A DNA stretch of 64,000 nucleotides. Source: Burkholderiales bacterium. Lineage in GTDB: Bacteria; Pseudomonadota; Gammaproteobacteria; Burkholderiales; Burkholderiaceae_C. Each line of letters starts with the position of its first letter. Positions within the stretch are counted from its first letter, which is position 1. The translations under genes and the position numbers were made by a program. Shown here in pieces: positions 62,994 through 64,000 of the stretch. Under the pieces are notes generated by a model. That model saw only the letters and a program-made list of their open reading frames with translations. It made no database searches and was not told where the DNA came from. Where the stretch lies: contig JACPOI010000031.1 of assembly GCA_016185015.1 (NCBI GenBank), forward strand, positions 1-64,000, written 5' to 3'.

Positions 62994-63878
62994 ATGAGCC
63001 ACAAGTATCCGATCATCGCCATCACCGGCAGCAGCGGCGCCGGCACTTCGTCGGTCACGCGCACGTTCGAGAACATCTTCCGCCGCGAGAAGGTCACCGC
63101 CGCGGTCATCGAAGGCGACAGCTTCCACCGCTACGACCGCAAGGAGATGCGCGCGCGCCAGGCCGAAGCCGAAAAGGCCGGCGACAAGAACTTCAGCCAC
63201 TTCGGGCCCGACAACAACCTGTTCGCCGAGATCGAGCAGCTCTTCGCCAGCTACAGCAAGTCGGGCACGGGCAAGCATCGCAAGTACCTGCATGACCCCG
63301 TGGAGGCCGCGCCCTACAAGCAGGAGCCCGGCACCTTCACACCCTGGGAAGACCTGCCCGCCGGCACCGACATGCTGTTCTACGAGGGCCTGCATGGCGC
63401 GGTCGTGACCCCCGAGGTCAACATCTCCAAGCACCCCGACCTGCTGATCGGGGTGGTGCCGGTGATCAACCTCGAGTGGATCCAGAAGCTGTACCGCGAC
63501 AAAAACGTGCGCGGCTACTCGGCCGAGGCGGTCACCGACACGATCCTGCGCCGCATGCCCGACTATGTGCACTACATCGTGCCGCAGTTTTCTCACACGC
63601 ACGTCAACTTCCAGCGCGTGCCGGTGGTGGACACCAGCAACCCCTTCATTGCACGCGACATCCCGAGCGCCGACGAGAGCATTTGCGTGATCCGCTTCGC
63701 CAATCCCAAGGGCATTGACTTCCCCTACCTGCTGAACATGATCGACAACTCGTGGATGAGCCGCGCCAACACGCTGGTCGTGCCGGGCGGAAAGATGGAG
63801 ATCGCGATGCAGCTGATCTTCACGCCCTACATCTGGCGCATGATGGAACAGCGCCATCGCGCGCTGGGAGCCCTGTAA
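62994..63878 (+). CDS. cbbP: Phosphoribulokinase (CbbP)
   Basis: A 294-aa bacterial-type phosphoribulokinase that makes ribulose-1,5-bisphosphate from ribulose-5-phosphate and ATP. The nucleotide loop is GSSGAGTSSVTR (a Thr variant normal for this class), and DSFHRYDRKEM and LFYEGLHGAVVTPEVN are conserved. It starts at ATG 62994 after a short spacer and its stop overlaps the transketolase start (TAATG). Confidence 0.95.
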   Translation: MSHKYPIIAITGSSGAGTSSVTRTFENIFRREKVTAAVIEGDSFHRYDRKEMRARQAEAEKAGDKNFSHFGPDNNLFAEIEQLFASYSKSGTGKHRKYLHDPVEAAPYKQEPGTFTPWEDLPAGTDMLFYEGLHGAVVTPEVNISKHPDLLIGVVPVINLEWIQKLYRDKNVRGYSAEAVTDTILRRMPDYVHYIVPQFSHTHVNFQRVPVVDTSNPFIARDIPSADESICVIRFANPKGIDFPYLLNMIDNSWMSRANTLVVPGGKMEIAMQLIFTPYIWRMMEQRHRALGAL

Positions 63879-64000
63879 TGGCCGGCACCTCCACCGACCG
63901 CGTACTGCGCCCCGACAGCGGCCGCTACGACGAACTCGCCAACGCGCTGCGCGCCCTGGCCATGGACGCTGTGCAGCAGGCCAACTCCGGCCACCCCGGC
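63878..64000 (+). CDS. cbbT: Transketolase, N-terminal start (CbbT), cut by window end
   Basis: The visible 41 residues end DELANALRALAMDAVQQANS then GHPG, the N-terminal thiamine-diphosphate-binding signature of transketolase, which moves two-carbon units in the Calvin cycle. The ATG at 63878 overlaps the cbbP stop. The gene continues beyond the window. Confidence 0.9.
   Translation, partial: MAGTSTDRVLRPDSGRYDELANALRALAMDAVQQANSGHPG

Overview
This window most likely comes from a chemolithoautotrophic betaproteobacterium of the Burkholderiales, probably Comamonadaceae (Hydrogenophaga-like). The evidence is GC-rich sequence, the core gene order (Ser/Thr kinase - PP2C - rph - rdgB - hemW; yicC - gmk - rpoZ - spoT - greB), Comamonadaceae-type intergenic repeats, and a membrane-bound hydrogenase operon with the gene order known from Cupriavidus necator. 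No database search was possible, so the taxonomy is inference.

Layout. (1) 1-2081: end of an AT-richer genomic island with nested IS3-family transposase remnants, two unknown small genes and an XRE regulator. It ends in a 25-bp copy of a tRNA-Ser 3' end, which looks like an attachment site. (2) 2099-14870: conserved core chromosome, with a GGDEF/EAL protein, a CBS protein, hemW, rdgB, rph, a PP2C phosphatase and Ser/Thr kinase pair, yicC, gmk, rpoZ, spoT and greB. (3) 14876-15900: a 46-nt 3' half of tRNA-Arg(ACG), probably another attachment site, followed by a broken RelE-like toxin gene. (4) 15896-38003: a complete H2-oxidation module. It holds a sigma-54 promoter, the O2-tolerant membrane-bound [NiFe] hydrogenase (hoxK, hoxG, hoxZ), its maturation genes (hoxM to hoxV, hypA-F, hypX), and the H2-sensing regulators (hoxA response regulator, hoxB/hoxC regulatory hydrogenase, hoxJ histidine kinase). 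(5) 37994-42122: a gene graveyard with a decayed cbbZ-cbbG-cbbK-cbbA remnant, fragments of a nuclease, an acetaldehyde dehydrogenase and a tyrosine recombinase, and an IS30-type transposase end. (6) 42129-59704: a cbbR regulator divergent from an alpha-carboxysome operon (cbbL, cbbS, csoS2, csoSCA, csoS4A, csoS4B, three csoS1 copies, a ferritin-like gene, acRAF, mcdA, mcdB, cbbQ, cbbO, csoS1D), then a trypsin-like protease, a small unknown gene and a SulP anion transporter. (7) 59769-64000: a second cbbR divergent from a Calvin-cycle operon (rpe, fbp, prk, start of the transketolase gene).

How it works together: the hydrogenase feeds H2 electrons into the quinone pool through cytochrome b, and HoxBC/HoxJ/HoxA adjust its expression to H2. 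The carboxysome concentrates CO2 around form IA RuBisCO, with SulP as a candidate bicarbonate importer. The cbbE-F-P-T operon regenerates ribulose bisphosphate. The tRNA-Arg fragment at the left edge suggests that everything from about 14.9 kb rightwards may have arrived as one autotrophy island.

Most unusual points: a cytosolic trypsin-like protease and an unknown 100-aa protein at the end of the carboxysome cluster; three nearly identical csoS1 repeats, the middle one frameshifted by a 4-nt deletion; three extra small genes inserted into an otherwise canonical hydrogenase operon; and a decayed cbb gene set between the two autotrophy modules.
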